Shown: piece by piece, positions 22,543-34,187 of the stretch
How the letters are laid out: the number at the start of each line of letters is the position of its first letter
How positions within the stretch are numbered: the first letter of the stretch is position 1
Origin: Oscheius dolichura
Taxonomy: Eukaryota > Nematoda > Chromadorea > Rhabditida > Rhabditidae
Direction of reading: 5' to 3'
Assembly (NCBI GenBank): GCA_932521035.1
Contig: OW051495.1
Coordinates: 2,418,001-2,482,000, forward strand
Length of the DNA stretch: 64,000 nt
The notes under the pieces: model-generated
Database searches by the model: none
What the model saw: the letters and a program-made list of their open reading frames with translations, nothing else
Told to the model about the DNA's origin: nothing
Position numbers and translations under genes: made by a program

Positions 22543-25500
22543 ATGGATGAAATCGTTGAGTGCCTATGGTGCACCGTCAATCCAGAACTGGCCGTCCGGC
22601 GAACAGCCGAACAGAAATTAGAAAAGCTTTATGGAAACAAAGGTAATGCACCTTGTGTATTTTACAACGTTCATATCAGATTTTATACAATATTTGATGC
22701 AAGAAGCCTCAACAAATAATGATCCGAATTTTGCCAAGCTTTGTGGTGTTCTTTTCAAAAATATTGTAAAACGAAATTGGGTTTGTATTTTGATCATCGC
22801 TTGTAAAATCATCATTTTCAGGGCTTGACGCCAGATCTGAATCTCGATCAAAACATAGAAGAAGAGATACGCTCGAGAATTGTAGAATGCCTGCTAAGGA
22901 AAGGCCATGCAAGTCTTCAGTTATCTGAAGCAATTTGTATCATTGCCAAGGTCACTTCTGATGTTTAAAATTTTAATCACGTGTTTACAGAAAGACTATC
23001 CGGATAAATGGCCAACATTAGTTCCATCGCTGACCAGCGTCCTCACTTCAGACCGGATGGACCTTATTCTCCTTGTGCTCCAAACAATGACCGAACTGTT
23101 CCGGAAGTTCCGGCATGAAAGTAAATCCCAGGAGCTTTGGGTAGAACTAAAAACTGTACTTCTTACGGTATATTTTGTGAAGGAGAAGCCATATACATGT
23201 GTTTTAGGTACAAGAGCCATTGACCAATATATTTGTCAACTTGATTGAAGCACAGACGCAAGTAGAAGCAGCAGCGGACGTACACATGCGTAATGAATGG
23301 GAAGAATGTGTACTGCATACCCTGAAAATCTTTCATTCTCTGAGCTTTCAAGATATTCCGGAATATTTTGAAGATAACCTGCTGAAATGGGCAAACGGCT
23401 TCATTGCCTTGTTAAATGTACCGATGATGGCAAATATGTCGACCGACCTTATCTCAACTAAGGTTTGAAATTTAAAAATCGTTGTGAAGAGAACTGGCTT
23501 CTTTTCAGGCCGAAATCTTCAATATCATTACATTATATGCTCAAAAATATGAAGAAGAATTCAATCCATATATTCAAGGATGTTTGAGTGTTGCTTGGAA
23601 AACGTTAGTAGAAACAAATGATGATACCCGGTACTTTACCTCTTCTTTTTTATACCTACTGATTAATATAGATTTGACCGTATGATTTGTTCGGCATTGG
23701 AATTCATCTCTGTTATTGCTGCCAAACTTCAGTACGCAGAACTTTTCCAAGATGAAGTGTTGAAACAAATTATTGGTATGTCTTCTGAGAACACTGCTCA
23801 TATATGGATTGTTCAGAAAATGTTTGCATCAAATCTTTACGCCTTCGTGAAGTGGATATTGAACTCTGGGAAGACGATGCAGTGGAATATTTGAACCAAG
23901 ATCTACAGGGATCCAATATTGGCACTAGGAGAAGGGGAGCTGTTGATCTTGTTCGAGCTTTGTTTTCTCGCTTTGAACAGAAAATAAGCAATATGCTGAT
24001 ATCTGTAAGTTCGATTGTTATAGCGCTATTTAACTTTTAGGTTATACAAGATCTTATTAGTAATGGAGGTTGGAAGAGCATTGATGTAGTGTACTCCCTA
24101 GTGAATGCTATTTGCTCAAAATCTAGTACAGAAAAAGACGGAGCTACGAGCACTAGTGGATTGGTGATTAAATTGTAATTATTTATCTTTACTATTATCT
24201 TTACAGATTGATGTTTGTGATTTCTATAGTAACCAAGTTAGGTTACACCTTGCTCAGCCTCCGAATGAAACGCCTATGTTGAAAGCCGATGCCTTAAAAT
24301 TCGTTGTTATGTTCAGGAATCAATTGCAACCAAATATGCTGGTTGAAGTCGTTAGCGCTTGCAGCCTTCTCTTGACAGCCGACATGCCGGTTTGTTTTAA
24401 AATTTATTAATATATACCCATTACATTTACAGATTTTACATAAATATAGTGCTTATTGTGTGGAAAAGTTACTGCAAGTGCGCAACCCGCAAATCACGGT
24501 AATTTTATAATATGCCTTTTTAATTATTCTTTCAGGGACCACTTCTGGGTGCCAATGTTATCAATGTAGCTAGCCTGTTGCAGAATCTTGTCGGCGGTTT
24601 CGCTAAAGATAAAAAAGCACAACACACACCGTATCTCATGAAAGCTATCTTGCGGGTTATTGCAATACTTGATGTATGTCTTCTCACTTATATAACTACA
24701 TTTATTATAGGATGATACTGCTCGTCACGGCGGAGATATTGCCTCTGAGCTCGTAAAATTGGTTGAGGACACGGTGAATGAGCCAGCCGATCCTGTCCAT
24801 ACGCATTTTCTCTTCGAATGTACGTGTCTGTTGGTTCAAAAGGTACTATTATATCTATGTGTTCGTTATTTTTTCGTTTAGACAGCAAAGCTACAAAGTT
24901 TCACAGGCTTGGATGATCAATTATTGCCATTAGTAGCAAAAATAATTGAAAAAGACCTCGCAGACCTTATTCCGTATGCTCTCCAACTTGTTGGTACGCT
25001 CTTCAGCCAATTTTTTGCGAGTTATATATTTTAGGCGCATTGTTGGCTACTTCAGCCTCCCGGGGAAATATATCAGATGTATACGTTTCTTTTGTGCAGT
25101 TTCTTCTTTCAGAAGATCTGTGGAAACGTTCTGTGAATATCCCCGCGGCCCTATGTGTATTAGAAGTATGTTTTATTTTGTTTCGAAAATCTATTTTGGT
25201 ACATTTAGATTTATTTGAGACATCGTCCAGATATTATTCTAGCTAACCACTCAACTACAATTTTCCAACATTATGCCCGACTTATGGGAAGTAAATCTTT
25301 GGATAAATATGGATTCCAACTAGCGAGTATTTTAATGCCCGTACTAGAGGTATGTTTGGCCTTATATGTTTTTCTCATAAGTTTTTTTATAAAGAACATT
25401 CATGGAGTCACTGATCCTAGTAAAACGATTTGGAATTACATGTTTCAACGTATTCAAACTCCTGCTTTAAAAACACGGACCTTCGTAAAACAGTTAGTGT

Positions 25501-26105
25501 GCTTCGTTGCTAAATGGGCTATAGTCAGAGGTCCACAACAATTGATAGAGGTTGCTTTGTCTTTTTTCTCTTAAATCTTAGTTCTCAGGCTTTGACGAGC
25601 ATACAAACCAATATGTTTGTAATGGTTATAGAACGAGTCGTGATAAATGCTTTTAACGAAAATTTGAAGAATCTTACAACACCTGCAGATAGACGGATTA
25701 TTGTTATTGGCTTCTCGAATGTTATAAATGAAGCATCAGCCATTTTGGGGTAAGAAACCAATTTTTCATGTACCTCTGCTCTAGAAATTTGGTGGGCGAT
25801 TTATGCCGGCACCTAATGGACCTGATAGAGAACAGTTCCGCTACAGAAAGAATTACACAATCTCCAGAAGAGGAACAAGAGAATATGTATAATGCTGATG
25901 GAGAATTCACTAACCCCTACTGTCGATTGAGTTACGCACCCAAGCCACAACCAATAGCTCCAGAAATTACCAATATTAGATGTAAGTATTTTATCTTACG
26001 TTTATAAACTTTTTTTTAGCATATTTTGCTCGTGCCGCCAATAAACAAACCATAACTTCCTGTCTTTCAAGTGAAGAAATTTTGAAACTACAAAGCTACT
26101 TGTAA
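22543..26105 (+). CDS. CSE1L: Exportin-2 (CAS / CSE1L)
   Basis: HEAT-repeat karyopherin that returns importin-alpha to the cytoplasm with RanGTP. The N-terminus MDEIVECLWCTVNPELAVRR and NFAKLCGVLFKNIVKRNW match the importin-beta N-terminal domain (NYIKRNW in CAS). Other anchors: DYPDKWPTLVPSLTS, LFRKFRHESKSQELW, SFQDIPEYFEDNLLKW, ITLYAQKYEEEFNPY, YLNQDLQGSNIGTRRRGAVD, LKADALKFVVMFRNQL, MLVEVVSACSLLL, and a CAS C-terminal part ending ILKLQSYL. About 890 residues in some 18 exons with introns of 40-60 bases, slightly short of the vertebrate 971. The polyadenylation signal is at 26129. The start is preceded by ATTTTTAG at nine bases. Confidence 0.93.
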
Positions 26106-26416
26106 ATTGATATATTGCTAAACTTGAGAATAAAACTTCAAATCCGTAGCTTGTTTTTGTAATATCGGCGAATAGAGTTTATACACATAATTTATTCAAT
26201 TACCAAGATCAAAATAAAACCGTATTTAGAGCAATGCTTACATAAAATAAATTATATAATCTTCGTTAGTACTATATATACATACATGGCACTATCACTA
26301 GTGCATATCAGATTCGGAAGGGGGTAGCTTCTCCGGCAAAATTGACTGCGATGTACGACTATAAAAAGGTACATTAATCACTGGACTACAGAAAAAAGAC
26401 ACGGGGATGACTACAT
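26106..26416. other. Convergent 3' region
   Basis: AT-rich. It contains the CSE1L polyadenylation signal (26129-26134) and the 3' end of the MFSD5-like gene. No other feature. Confidence 0.4.
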
Positions 26417-28694
26417 CTATTCTGGACGTGTTCGGGAGACCAACCTGCAGAGAACATGCTGAGCAGCAGCAGCCAAAAGAAGGAACAATACACAAAACTT
26501 GAATATTGCCAGCATGGAGAAGTTCTAAAAAAATTTAAATTGGTATGGAGGATTTTTACCTGAAGAAGAATGAATACCACAATAATATTGAGTGGAATTC
26601 GGAAAAGATTGATGGTAGTGGAACGAGTTTCTTCAGGGAGATAGGCTCCTCGCAGACATCCCATTGAGGGCCAGAAAATACCCACACACACCTGGAGGAT
26701 ATCATTTTCACCGGTTTTTATGGGGGCAATACCTCGAAAAGGATAAAAGCACCAAAGACAAGTGGACCACTTGTAGGAGCAACGACAGGAACTGACAGGC
26801 AGATGGCTGAGAGCAGAAGAACATATCTGAATAGATTTTTTAAATAAATTATGCTGGGGAAGACCTCATAAAATCTTCTGGGCGAGCATATCCGGATATA
26901 ATTTTAAAAATAGACGATCCCATCATGGTGGCTACCATAAAAGCGGCAAAGATGTATCCATGGGGAATGGAGCCGCCTTCTCCCGCAGCCAGTGTCAAAG
27001 CCGGGGTCCACTCCAAGACAAATGTATACATGGAGCCCTCAAAAAGAGCCTGTACCAGACCAAGGCATAGTACATTCATATCTTAACTAACTATTTTCTT
27101 TATTTATAAAACAAACCAGATTTGATGGTGTCGATAGCTTTTGCGAAGCTCTCCTGTACGGCTGCCTTTTCATTTCCATAATTCTCAGCCCATGTGCTCA
27201 TTGTGACCAGACCCATTACGACTAGAACAAATAGAGCCAAATCAAAAGGAGCACTAAAGATTTGTTTTGTCTAATTTACAAAAAAGTACTTACACAAAGC
27301 CAAAAGCATCAGCCACAAATTGGGCAGCCACTCCGGAGAGAATAGCGATCAAGGAGTTGGCTAGAGCCGCATGGGAGAAAAGTGTACCCAATTGGGAAGA
27401 AGAAAATCCACGCTGAAAATAATACAACTACGTTGTGGCCAACTTCCGTGAAAATTCTAGACATTGGTGCTATTTGAATATTAGACAACTTCCCCTTTTT
27501 CCGGGGTTGCTATGCTGGCCGTCAGAATATGAACTCACCTTGTTATGCTCGTAGACCACCCACGACTCAAAAGCCGAATAGAGGATAGACGTGGCTATTC
27601 CTCCCAAGAAACGGCCAATCATTAGAATTTCCATGGAGCCAAAATGCTTGGTAATACATGCTCCGCCATAGAGAAGAGCATAAAGAATACAATTATTACG
27701 CCGTCCACTGTAAATTATTAATTTTTGATGTTAGAAATAAAAACACTTACAATTTATCAGCAAATGATCCAACAACAGTTCCGAAAAGCAGTGATGAACC
27801 AAAACCGGCGATAAAAAGAATTTCAATCTGATGTTTTGACATTCCATACGACTCGTAGAGAGCGTAGACATGAGGCCCTTGTAGCCAATCTCCAGCTGAA
27901 ATCCATTAATTAAAGAAATTCCCATTATATTGATCTAACATCCAAAAATGAACAATAAACGGATCTTTGGTTGATTGTATTCGTATTGAATCAGCCGCTC
28001 GGGATCCACGTATTGACAGCGAAGTTTTTACACCTTGTGGAACCACGTTCCATGCACTTTTTCTCAGTATGAATAAGCTAAATTTTCGCGATTTCTCATT
28101 TTGACCTATTCCCCGAGTGCGATTAGCTTTGACCCACTGCCTCAGTGATAAAAACGGCGTATCTCGACTTGCGGAGAAGAACAAATTGATTAGAATCTAC
28201 ATCTTCCTCTTTTTAGGATCATCTGATCTAAAATCTCTGGCAAAGGATCGGATAGCCATTCTGTGCGGGTCTAGATTAGCAAGATAAGGACTCCCGAACT
28301 GGACCAAATAGCCAGGATATAGTTCGAAATACGCTTTCGCAAATTTGCGAGACAAACTCTCTAGCAATGACCGTGATACAGTGATTAGTCAATGAAAGGA
28401 CCTTGTCGCGTCCTCTTCAATAGACGGAATGCGGTTCCGCTGGGTGCAATCTACAATAAAAGAAACATACCAACAGCCATCATATAGACAGTAAGGTAGC
28501 ATGTTTGAAACGAGCGAAAGGAAGAATCGTCGTTCCCGTCACTGGATGTTCTGAAAACAGCTTGAAATAAGTAACTACTACCGAGGTAATTCTATGAAAT
28601 TTTGCATAGCAAAGAAACGAGTCATAGCGCACCTTGTATAGTAATAAAGTACTGCACAGACGATAGCAAGTCCATAAAACACGGCGATGAACAT
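26417..28694 (-). CDS. MFSD5: MFSD5-like major facilitator (molybdate-anion transporter family)
   Basis: Twelve-segment MFS carrier; human MFSD5 is linked to molybdate uptake. Start ATG 28694 (MFIAVFYGLAIVCAVLYYYT, first TM), then SFRSFQTCYLTVYMMAVAGD, joined in phase to WLQGPHVYALYESYGMSKHQ (human ADWLQAPYLYKLY), LFGTVVGSFADKL, GRRNNCILYALLYGGACITK, LMIGRFLGGIATSILYSAFE with SWVVYEH, VQALFEGSMYTFVLEWTPAL, GSSIFKIISGYARP, GIFWPSMGCLRGAYLPEETR, STTINLFRIPLNIIVVFILL and a last TM ending LVSRTRPE. These match MFSD5 segment by segment, at about 450 residues. The second intron (27896-28470) is 575 bases, ten times the local norm. Confidence 0.88.
27896..28470 (-). other. Long MFSD5 intron with a possible element remnant
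   Basis: The exon edges on both sides are fixed by protein match and phase. Within the intron a minus-strand frame (27906-28184) reads LRQWVKANRTRGIGQNEKSR, then KFSLFILRKSAWNVVPQGVK. This loosely recalls the tail of LINE reverse-transcriptase proteins (SLFI...WN.LP..V), but the match is by eye only. It may be the decayed end of a retroelement that lengthened this intron. Confidence 0.3.
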
Positions 28695-29011
28695 TTTCCT
28701 TGACGGGGTTTTGGAAACGTTAGCGCCACACAGCTGGTTGCCCCGCCCACCAACGCCACGTATGGGCAGCAAATCAAACAGTCCCCGTGGTCTTATTCAA
28801 AAGAGCCTTCGGGGCATTCATGCTTACAAGTCTCTGACGTGTTATTTCCTACGAGAACATTGCCTGTCAGGCCTTGTAGAAAGAGTTCTATACTTCTGGC
28901 AGACTAACTGGAAAAAAGAGTAAACGAAAAGGGCACCACGATGGAACTACGAAAATTTATAAATCTAACCACAATAACAACTTCGAGATTTCTTATATTG
29001 AGAGAAGAAGA
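28695..29011. other. Intergenic gap, TOMM6-like to MFSD5
   Basis: 317 bases between two minus-strand genes. Unlike most genes here, the MFSD5 start has no acceptor-like AG immediately before it. Nothing else is seen. Confidence 0.3.
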
Positions 29012-29847
29012 CTAGGGAGTAGTGGTCCACTCATCGGAAACTTGTCGTGCAACTGCAATTCCGACTCCAAATCCTATCAAACTCTTGAAAACGGACCTGA
29101 AAAACAAATAAATTCATGTGCCTTTTCCAGGCCGCCTGTTTTTTCGTTGTCAATAACAACCTAGCCCTTTGAACTGTTAGAGGATTATCTTTCGACCGTT
29201 ACGTAAAAACGGTAAGAAGATTTATCCTGAAAACATTTCGCAGTGACATGCCAATATAAATCTTTTTGAACGCAGAGCAATTCAGTTCTGCTGCAAGTAC
29301 AAAAATGAATGGTCTACAGAAAAATGCGGAGCTGCAATCTCAAGCTGGAATACACCAAGAGACTTCTGAGTATTCCCTTATTTCCTACATATCGCTGATT
29401 ACAAAATTTAGTGACACTATGCTAATGGAGCAGCTGGAGCACATGGGTGTAATGAAAGAAGACTGCGTGTGCCAAAAGATAGTGTTCTCCGAGCAGTTTT
29501 TTCTCGGCGCCTCTCTCATCTTCATCTTCACCATGCTTGGCATACTTGTCATTCTATATTTCTGGGGTGAAGTATTCTTTGTGCGTGTGCGAACGCAACA
29601 CTCATCCCGATCCCCTGTACAAAATGCGCCACTCAACGATGATCCTCACTGCTCTGCTACTTAGAAAATTCTAAAGTGTGCAACTCAATAAATTTTTCTT
29701 TTTTCTTTGTTGTTGCCTGCCTCTTTTCATTTAGAAAAGTTAAAATGTAACTAACCAGTAGAATGGATCATTGTACACGGTATTGACGATTTGAAATCTT
29801 GTTCGGATTGGCTCTGGTGGAGGAGGTCCTTGTTGCATGCGAAACAT
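29012..29847 (-). CDS. TOMM6: TOMM6-like small mitochondrial outer-membrane protein
   Basis: Two exons, 29847-29752 and about 29110-29012, encode about 60 residues: MFRMQQGPPPPEPIRTRFQI, VNTVYNDPFYWSVFKSLIGF, GVGIAVARQVSDEWTTTP. The pattern of a Pro-rich N-terminus, a short amphipathic stretch, one C-terminal membrane helix (SLIGFGVGIAVA) and AR-x-x-SD resembles human TOMM6 (GLFAAGVWLARNLSD), a small subunit of the TOM protein import pore. The join TG|G keeps frame and makes Trp. The identification rests on this short similarity and the size. The 640-base intron contains another complete gene on the opposite strand. GTTTTCAG precedes the ATG by six bases. Confidence 0.55.
29305..29664 (+). 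CDS. Single-exon membrane protein nested in an intron of the TOMM6-like gene
   Basis: An intronless ORF of 119 codons starts MNGLQKNAELQSQAGIHQET and lies on the strand opposite the host gene. It has an amphipathic N-terminal half (YISLITKFSDTMLMEQLEHM), two cysteines (DCVCQ), one strong membrane segment (FFLGASLIFIFTMLGILVIL) and a short basic tail ending DDPHCSAT. A good AATAAA follows 20 bases after the stop, and an acceptor-like GAACGCAG lies about 30 bases before the start. This supports a real transcribed gene. I do not recognise the family. Topology suggests a type II/III single-pass protein. Confidence 0.6.
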   Translation: MNGLQKNAELQSQAGIHQETSEYSLISYISLITKFSDTMLMEQLEHMGVMKEDCVCQKIVFSEQFFLGASLIFIFTMLGILVILYFWGEVFFVRVRTQHSSRSPVQNAPLNDDPHCSAT

Positions 29848-30318
29848 CTCGAGCTGAAAACCAGAATTCCATCAAAATGTTCAAAAGTGACAAAAGGAAA
29901 TGAAAAAGAAGAGAAGAGACATAAACGAAAGAAGAAGAAGAAAATATCGTTTGAAAAGGCGGCAAGCAGGCAAAGTGAAAATCAGGAAGTCGAAGGAAGA
30001 GGGACCCCTCGATCGTCTCTTTCGTTTCCACCTGCTCGTTTTTTGTTTTTCCTTTTGTTTCTGTTTTTTGAGAAAGATAACAAATCCTTTTGATGTGTCG
30101 AATAAGCTCGCGTTTGTAGTGCTTAGAAATAAAACAATTGACGCAAAGTTTATATGCCTTTTCCGTTTACCGAGTCGAGAAAGAAACTGATCCGTAATGC
30201 GTATTCGATTTGTTTGAATTACTGTAGGGCCGTACTTTGGATTCTCTTATCTTCCACTTTTGGAATCTGCCTTTTCATGAATTCGCTTCCAGCAAATTAG
30301 ATATTCGGTCTTTTTCAG
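29848..30318. promoter_or_regulatory. Divergent promoter region, TOMM6-like / CPT2
   Basis: 470 bases. Plus-strand frames here are Lys/Arg-rich translations of a purine-rich stretch (29880-29990) and are not credible genes. CTTTTTCAG lies directly before the CPT2 ATG. Confidence 0.4.
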
Positions 30319-32826
30319 ATGTGGCGTTTTGAGAAGGAGTTGCTTGTGAAGGCTCCGCTCCACATCTCCCTTGGGAAAGCTTTGGTCATGAGGGGGTCAG
30401 TTGTCTTTTCTACATTATGTTAAATTGCAATCTAAATTAAAGGAATAAGAAGCAGTCGTTGTTTTGTTTTGTGCTCTGCTTCGTTTTTTGTTCACAATAT
30501 GCAGATGTTTTTTTTCAGAATGCATTCTTTGACCGGGGAGGACTACCAATTTTTACACAAGAGCGAGATTCCATCGTATCATTTCCAAAAGAGTCTTCGC
30601 CGTCTACCTATTCCCAAAGTAGAAGATTCAGTAAAACGGTAAGCTCTGTCATGAATGTATTGACTTTTGTTAGATATCTTGCTGCTGCAAAAGTAGTTCT
30701 CCCCGAAGCCGTCTTCCAGAAGACTGAAAAAGCAGTCCGAGATTTTGAGCAAAACGAAGCCGCTGGTTTGTTACACATGTTGATAAGTTTTTAATCGCCA
30801 TTTTAGAATTGCAGAAATCTCTCCTTGAATACGATAAAAATCATTCGGATACGAGTTATATCTCCGAACCATGGTTTGATATGTATCTAAGTTCGCGACT
30901 GCCCGTTCCTGTCAATTTCAATCCTTTCATGATGTATGCGTCCGACCCTGATACTCGTTTCAATCACCAAGTAACACGGTTAATGTTCGAATAACCACAA
31001 AGTTGCAGCTTACTCGTTCTACAAACTTTGCTATCTCCTACGCCAGATTTAAACGTGCGTTGGACAACAATATCCTCGCCCCTGAGGTGTTCCATCTTAA
31101 TCCTAAGAAAAGTGATACCAAGTTCTTTAGGAGTGTATGCAAGTGAGTGTTTATTGTATGCTTCATCCATTCTTCAGAGCATTACCTCCTAGCTTATCTT
31201 GGTTCGGAGCAGTCGCTTTCAAGGCGTTCCCTCTAGACATGAGCCAATATAAATCGCTGTTTAATGGAAATCGGATACCAAAAAAAGGAAAGGACGTACT
31301 GTATAACGTAATCTAATCCTTCATGTCAGTTACACACAAATTACAGGACTTTTCTGCCAAGCATTTCCTCGCAATTTTTAAAGGTCGAATGTACCGTGTC
31401 AGAATTTTTGACGATAAGGGCGAAATACTTCCCGCAGATGTTATACATAGTTCTTTGGCACATATTTTGAAAAGTGGAACAGATGTAGAAGCTAGTTCGG
31501 CTGTTGGTTCACTGACCACTTTGAATCGTGATAGCTGGGCCGATGCGCGTGTTGAACTCGAAGAAGCAGGCAACGGGCAATCCTTACGTGATATCGATGG
31601 AGCTTTGTTTGCTCTCTGCCTTGATGATTTGAAGACTGACAATCCTCAAAGGTAGAACGCTTCGTTGCCGTAAAAATGGGGTTCTTAGATTGGTCCAGGC
31701 CCTTCTGATTGGAGATGATGCTAAAAATAGGTGGTTTGACAAGTGTTTCCAATTGATTGTTGATGGTAATATTTTATTATATTTTTCACTTGCTTTTTAA
31801 GCTAATGGTCAAGCCACCATCAATTTTGAACACTCATGGGGAGATGGAGTCGCAGTTCTTCGCCTCATGGAGGAATCCTTCAAGGATACTAACGCACATC
31901 ATTTTGTCTCACCCGATGATGTTCCTGCCCCTGTCGATACGAATAATGTACAGGAAATTCGTAAGATTTCCTAATTAACTATTACCAAAGTTTCCGTAGA
32001 ATTCAAATTGACCGATTCTATTAAAAACAAGATTCAAGAAGCTCAGAAATCGCATATTAAAGCGAACAGCGATCTTCAATTTGCCACTTTGGAGTATAAA
32101 GGAATGAACAGAGATACCATCAAGAAAACTAAATTGTCTCCGGATTCTATGATGCAGTTGGCCATTCAGGTGGAGATCCCGTATATTTTTCTTAAATATG
32201 TTTTAGATGGCATATTATGATCTTTATAAAGAATTTGCGCCTACCTACGAGTCTTGTTCTACCGCAGCCTTTCGCAAAGGTCGTACGGAATGCATAAGGT
32301 ACACATAAGATAGTAACGTTTTATTTATTAGTTTAGATCGGCAACCAGTGCTACTTCTGAAGCTGCTCTGGCCATTCTTGAAGGCAAGACTGATGTTCGA
32401 TCCTTGCTGGAGGCATGTTCAACTGCACATAACAGCTTGGTAAAAGACGCATCAATGGGTCAAGGATTCGATCGCCACCTTCTTGGACTTAAAATTACCG
32501 CCGAAAGAACAGGAAAGACGATACCGGCTTTCTTTGAAGATCCTGGATACAAGAGAATGAGCCATTTTGTGTTGTCCACTAGCACTCTTGGAACGGAAAC
32601 TATAGTGTTTGGTGGTTTTGGTCCCGTGGTTATCGATGGCTTTGGTATCGGCTACAACGTTGTTTCGACCATGCTTGGTGCCGTTATCTCTAGTAACAAG
32701 GTACGCTTTCTTGTCATCGATTATTTATACTGCCCTTGCTTTCAGTCCAAGAAAGATGCTGAACAGTTTTCTGCTGCTCTGTATAGAAGTCTTGATCTCC
32801 TTAAGAAAATCTTCGAATCCAAATAA
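30319..32826 (+). CDS. CPT2: Carnitine O-palmitoyltransferase 2, mitochondrial
   Basis: Inner-membrane enzyme that re-forms acyl-CoA from acylcarnitine for beta-oxidation. About ten exons and 640 residues. Anchors in order: YHFQKSLRRLPIPKVEDSVK (CPT2 MHFQDSLPRLPIPKLEDT), SYISEPWFDMYLSSRLPVPV with NFNPFMMYASDPD, VFHLNPKKSDTKFFR, PPSLSWFGAVAFKAFPLDMS, GALFALCLDDL, NRWFDKCFQLIVDANG, INFEHSWGDGVAVLRLMEES (catalytic His in HSWGDGV), KLSPDSMMQLAIQMAYYDLY, TYESCSTAAFRKGRTECIRS (substrate-binding TYES-STxxFxxGRTE block), MGQGFDRHLLGLKI, HFVLSTSTLGTE, FGPVVIDGFGIGYNV. Start ATG 30319 follows TTTTTCAG with no gap. The short N-terminus (MWRFEKELLVKAPLHI) could be a presequence, or the true first exon may differ. 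Confidence 0.95.
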
Positions 32827-33065
32827 CCTTTTTTTTTACTTTATGAAAGTTTTATAGAAATCTAACCTTTTTTAACCGGTGAGAATATTTTCCCTGTAAA
32901 TGGTGTAAATTATGTATTTTTCTTATATTATTTATAAACTGTACATGTATTTCTAATGCCGGTCAGTACGGATAAAAATTTGTACCTACGAACGTCTAGT
33001 CTAGTATTCTCTCGATAGCGAATCTCCTGTCTTGCCCACATTATCCCGAAAAAAGTTATATTTAG

Positions 33066-33985
33066 ATGGACGGGGAAAACAGAGGAGAGATGGTGGAAGC
33101 GGCTCGGAAATTCATGCTGACTCCAAAAGTGAAAGATACGCCATTTGAAGAGCAACGGCAATTTCTCATAGGAAAAGGCAAGACCAAACAGAATTGTTAA
33201 AAAAAACTCAGATTACAGGTGTAACAGAGTCGGAAATTGCAGAAGCAAGAGCCTCTCTTCCAGCTCAATTGACCGCATCAGCAGGCCATGGCATGGCAAC
33301 ATATGTACCTCCTCCACCTTCAAATTCTAGCAGGTATCCGTTCTATTTACAAAAATTTTATCCATCTAGAATTCTTTCTGCTGCTCAAACCGCACTTGTT
33401 ATTGGAAGTGTGTCTTACGCGGGATACCGATTTCTCCGATCCTTTGTGCTCCCAAGATTCTTCGACATTCCCGATCCCGCCACGGAAGAATTGAGACTGT
33501 TACAGGTAATCAAGCATTTTTTGTTTTGTTTTTACTAAATTTTACTTTAGGGCCAAGTCAACGAATTGCAGAACTCCATTAAATTTGTGATGGACAGTGT
33601 TTCTCAAACTACACAAGCACTAGCAACACAACAGACTGAGATAGCTAAGGCACTAATGTCTATAAGCGGAAGAGACGCCGATCTTTCTCGTGTGGAAGTA
33701 AGTAGTAATTTATTTTCCTTTTACCTTTATTTAGGCTGGAATTACCACAATAAAAAGCTTACTCCTGAGCCAGAATAACATAGCTCCAATCATCACTCCG
33801 ACAGTTACAAGCCTCCCTAGCTGGCAGAATGTTGGTTTCAAAAGAAGTTATCGTACTTTATTTTCTTCTAGGCTGGGCCACCAGCAAATGCAGGCCGTAA
33901 TCTAACTTCTTCTTCGCCTACCAAAGAAGAAGATGACGAGTTTGTGGATACTTTAACAGAAGCCGTAGAAGAAAAATCTGTTTGA
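33066..33985 (+). CDS. PEX14: Peroxin 14
   Basis: Peroxisomal membrane docking protein for the import receptors PEX5 and PEX7. The N-terminal receptor-binding helix bundle reads RGEMVEAARKFMLTPKVKDT, PFEEQRQFLIGKGVTESEIA (family pattern VxFLxxxxVxxxPxxxRxxFLxxKGLTxxEI). It is followed by a Pro-rich stretch VPPPPSNSS, a hydrophobic segment LSAAQTALVIGSVSYAGYRF and LPRFFDIPDP, a coiled coil GQVNELQNSIKFVMDSVSQT, and an acidic tail EEDDEFVDTLTEAVEEKSV. About 220 residues. Start ATG 33066 is directly preceded by ATATTTAG. It lies 239 bases after CPT2 on the same strand, giving a plausible fat-oxidation and peroxisome operon. Confidence 0.9.
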
Positions 33986-34187
33986 TATCTGTTACATTGT
34001 ACATATATCTTGTTTTATTCGACCTAGTCTATGTGATTTCTCTCATTGCCATTCCTAAACTGTGATTTTGCCATACTTGTAGTTTGTTACTAATAAATAT
34101 ACTTATACTAGTTGTGAAGTATGAACAAAAAATGTTTTAAGCTTTTTACTTCTGAAGTTTTATACAGAAATATACGATATTCTAGAG

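Noticed and set aside
29791-30190. Lys/Arg-rich plus-strand ORFs
   Set aside because: They translate an A/G-rich run in a promoter region, overlap the TOMM6-like first exon on the other strand, and lack homology.
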